A DNA stretch of 53,447 bases from Sulfurovum sp. Lineage in GTDB: Bacteria; Campylobacterota; Campylobacteria; Campylobacterales; Sulfurovaceae. The translations under genes were made by a program, and so were the position numbers. The stretch spans positions 1-53,447 of the forward strand of contig JALUXB010000043.1 in assembly GCA_027019175.1 (NCBI GenBank). Reading direction: 5' to 3'. The notes beneath the pieces are model-generated. The model was not told the origin of the DNA. It ran no database searches and saw only the letters and a list, made by a program, of their open reading frames with translations. This document shows, piece after piece, positions 51,403 to 53,447 of this stretch (positions are counted from its first letter, which is position 1; every line of letters starts with the position of its first letter).

Positions 51403-51827
51403 TAGAACAGATGATTATGGCACATAGTATATTGGTAAAGATCTTTTTGGTCTTTCTGCTTGGGGGACTTTTTATTCCCTTTGTAACAAAAAAGAATCCG
51501 GCCGGATTTAAAAAAGCAAGTTTCATTTACACGATGAGTTTTCAGGCACTGGCAACTATGATCGCCTTTACAGGTCTTGTTATTATGGCTATGAACGATT
51601 TTCACTGGACCCTCAGTGTGATTGTTATGATTATTGTTTGGGCACTTTTGATGTATATTGAGATCAAAAAGTACAAACTGATTAAAGTTGCTAACATAAA
51701 GGATGAAACAACACACAAACTGCTTAGAGGGGCATTTTTGAAGATCTCATTGGTTCAGATCATGCTCGTTGTAATGATAGTAGTACTTAAAATTATGGAA
51801 GCCAAGGGTGTTATATCTTTATCATAA
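51399..51827 (+). CDS. Unknown four-helix membrane protein
   Basis: A 142-aa protein with four membrane helices (about 8-28, 45-65, 71-88 and 110-132) and a charged loop (EIKKYKLIKVANIKDE). It may belong with the cytochrome lipoprotein, with which it overlaps by four bases, as a quinone or haem partner, but has no clear haem motif. The last 20 nt overlap rsmE. Confidence 0.65.
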   Translation: MIEQMIMAHSILVKIFLVFLLGGLFIPFVTKKNPAGFKKASFIYTMSFQALATMIAFTGLVIMAMNDFHWTLSVIVMIIVWALLMYIEIKKYKLIKVANIKDETTHKLLRGAFLKISLVQIMLVVMIVVLKIMEAKGVISLS

Positions 51828-52479
51828 AGAGGCTGGTGCCTCGACACTGACACTCACTGGCGAAGAACACAGGTACCTCTTCAAGGTACGTCGTCATAAA
51901 GCCAATGAGAAGCTCCATCTTCGAAATCTTGAAGATGGCTACCTCTACACCTATGAGGTGGCATCTATTGACAAGCGTTCGGTCGTACTCTCATTACTCT
52001 CCAAGACACTACATGAAGTTAAACCAACGAGATCGCTGCACATAGGCTGGTGTGTCATTGATCCTAAAAGTATTGAAAAGGTACTGCCGTCACTGAATGA
52101 AATAGGTGTGGAAAAGGTCACATTTATCTACTGCCAGCGTTCGCAAAAAAGTTTTAAACTCGATTTCAAACGACTACATAAAATTTTGATTAATTCTTCA
52201 CAGCAATCCGGCCGCACTGAAATGATGGTACTTGAGATAGCAGATAATATAGATTCTTTTCTTGAAAAACATCCGAAAAGTTATATGCTAAATTTCAGCC
52301 AGACATCTCTTGATACAGTACGTGAGAATATTGAAACGCTCATTATTGGATGTGAGGGTGGTTTTACAGATGAAGAGCGCGCACTTTTTGAGGAGCATAA
52401 GATTGTAGGTTTCTCTACACCGCTTGTACTTAAAAGTGAAAGTGCCGCCTGTGCAGTGGCAGCAAAGATTTTACTTTAA
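51808..52479 (+). CDS. rsmE: 16S rRNA (uracil-1498-N3)-methyltransferase
   Basis: A 223-aa SPOUT-family methyltransferase that modifies U1498 of 16S rRNA. It has a PUA-like N-terminal part (GEEHRYLFKVRRHKANEKLHLRN) and the knot motifs LPSLNEIGVEKVTFIYCQRSQ, SSQQSGRTEMM, LIIGCEGGFTDEE and STPLVLKSESAACAVAA. Start is GTG; the overlap with the upstream gene is 20 nt. The 16S gene itself lies 0.45 kb downstream. Confidence 0.92.
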   Translation: MLYLYHKEAGASTLTLTGEEHRYLFKVRRHKANEKLHLRNLEDGYLYTYEVASIDKRSVVLSLLSKTLHEVKPTRSLHIGWCVIDPKSIEKVLPSLNEIGVEKVTFIYCQRSQKSFKLDFKRLHKILINSSQQSGRTEMMVLEIADNIDSFLEKHPKSYMLNFSQTSLDTVRENIETLIIGCEGGFTDEERALFEEHKIVGFSTPLVLKSESAACAVAAKILL

Positions 52480-52704
52480 CTCCTTTTCCCCATCACTATA
52501 CTGATACAAAAAGAAAAATGCTATTCCCCCTACCGAAAACATAATGAATCGGTAAATCGCGACTTTTATCAATCATAAAAAGAAACGTAACAAAAATTTT
52601 CGCTAAAAAGTAAAAAAATAGTGCAAAAGGAACGAAAAAAAATTCCTATATAATGTAAGCAAAGAAAAAAATTTAAAAAAAAACGAAAAAAAACGAAAAA
52701 ACCC
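52480..52704 (+). other. A-rich region upstream of the rRNA promoter
   Basis: This 225-bp gap after rsmE holds no ORF of note. The last ~90 bp are nearly all A with repeated CGAAAAAA blocks up to the -35, the expected composition for an UP element or curved DNA that boosts rRNA transcription. Confidence 0.5.
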
Positions 52705-52733
52705 TTGACAAGGGTGACGTTCGGTGCTATAAT
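52705..52733 (+). promoter_or_regulatory. rRNA operon promoter
   Basis: TTGACA (52705-52710), 17-nt spacer, TATAAT (52728-52733) with TG one base before the -10 (extended form). All elements match the sigma-70 consensus perfectly, the strongest promoter in the window. Transcription should start near 52740, about 195 nt before the mature 16S end. Confidence 0.92.
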
Positions 52734-52788
52734 ACGCGTCCACAAACACAGAGACCTTAACCGAGTTGGTTGAGAGAGTGAGAGTGAG

Positions 52789-52801
52789 TGATCTTTGACA
52801 A
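52789..52801 (+). promoter_or_regulatory. boxA-like antitermination element in the rRNA leader
   Basis: TGATCTTTGACAA resembles the bacterial boxA (TGCTCTTTAACAA) bound by the NusB-S10 complex and sits in the expected part of the leader between promoter and 16S. It has three mismatches. Confidence 0.6.
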
Positions 52802-52934
52802 CTGAATATAAGTAAACAAATCAACGTCTATTTGAGATTTAATTTTTGCACTTTTTTTTCAAAAAGGTGATAGGGATTAACTTAGATAGCAAATATTTAA
52901 GTGATTCTGACAATGGTTCAAACCATTCTATTTT

Positions 52935-53447
<513 letters not shown>

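Overview
The window looks like a chromosome segment of a chemolithotrophic Campylobacterota (Epsilonproteobacteria), most like Sulfurovum. The evidence is gene content and order: a four-subunit 2-oxoacid:ferredoxin oxidoreductase in the porCDAB order known from Helicobacter, a cbb3 oxidase operon with DUF4006 and FixH companions, petABC, sulfide:quinone reductase, an AddAB-type helicase-nuclease, LuxS and a CiaB-like protein. The 16S rRNA start at the right edge has an ordinary bacterial 5' end. The species call is inference; the full 16S gene would settle it. I see no prophage, insertion sequence, CRISPR array or tRNA.

Layout. 1-5.9 kb: start of a leftward transporter gene, rdgB, an MntA/HepT-type toxin-antitoxin pair, a CiaB-like HEXXH protein, then leftward an M20 amidohydrolase overlapping an unusual HATPase-GNAT fusion. 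6.1-12.3 kb: class V aminotransferase, hisZ, purA, a DUF507 gene, carA and ddl. 12.4-17.8 kb: ccoNOQP followed by DUF4006, a 33-codon membrane ORF, a membrane-anchored periplasmic protein and fixH, facing a haem-binding protein. 17.9-23.9 kb: addB-addA and rplM-rpsI. 24-27.4 kb: an AT-rich Phd/PIN toxin-antitoxin module, then leftward sulfide:quinone reductase, a 57-aa small ORF and a membrane protein built on a degenerate peptide deformylase fold. 27.6-34.5 kb: a peptide-type ABC importer with a HAD phosphatase. 34.5-37.8 kb: porCDAB. 38-43.2 kb: luxS with an overlapping small gene, a MnmC-type methyltransferase, ribE (leftward), mnmG and an overlapping unknown gene. 43.4-46.1 kb: petABC. 46.3-52.5 kb: moaA, queE and a run of small redox and cofactor genes, queD, a cytochrome lipoprotein and rsmE. 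52.7 kb to the end: a near-consensus rRNA promoter, leader and the first ~513 nt of 16S rRNA.

How the parts fit. Sulfide:quinone reductase would feed electrons into the quinone pool, PetABC would pass them to c-type cytochromes and the cbb3 oxidase would reduce O2 at low tension. PorCDAB would provide ferredoxin-dependent carboxylation or decarboxylation of a 2-oxoacid, consistent with a reductive TCA lifestyle. These links are established pathway knowledge applied to genes recognised here by motif.

The most interesting non-routine items are two short ORFs (33 and 57 aa) tucked into respiratory operons, a deformylase-like membrane protein that has lost its metal-binding motif, the HATPase-GNAT fusion, a QueE with an expanded cysteine loop, three loci with heptanucleotide tandem repeats in intergenic or promoter positions, and a 22-bp palindromic repeat present four times.
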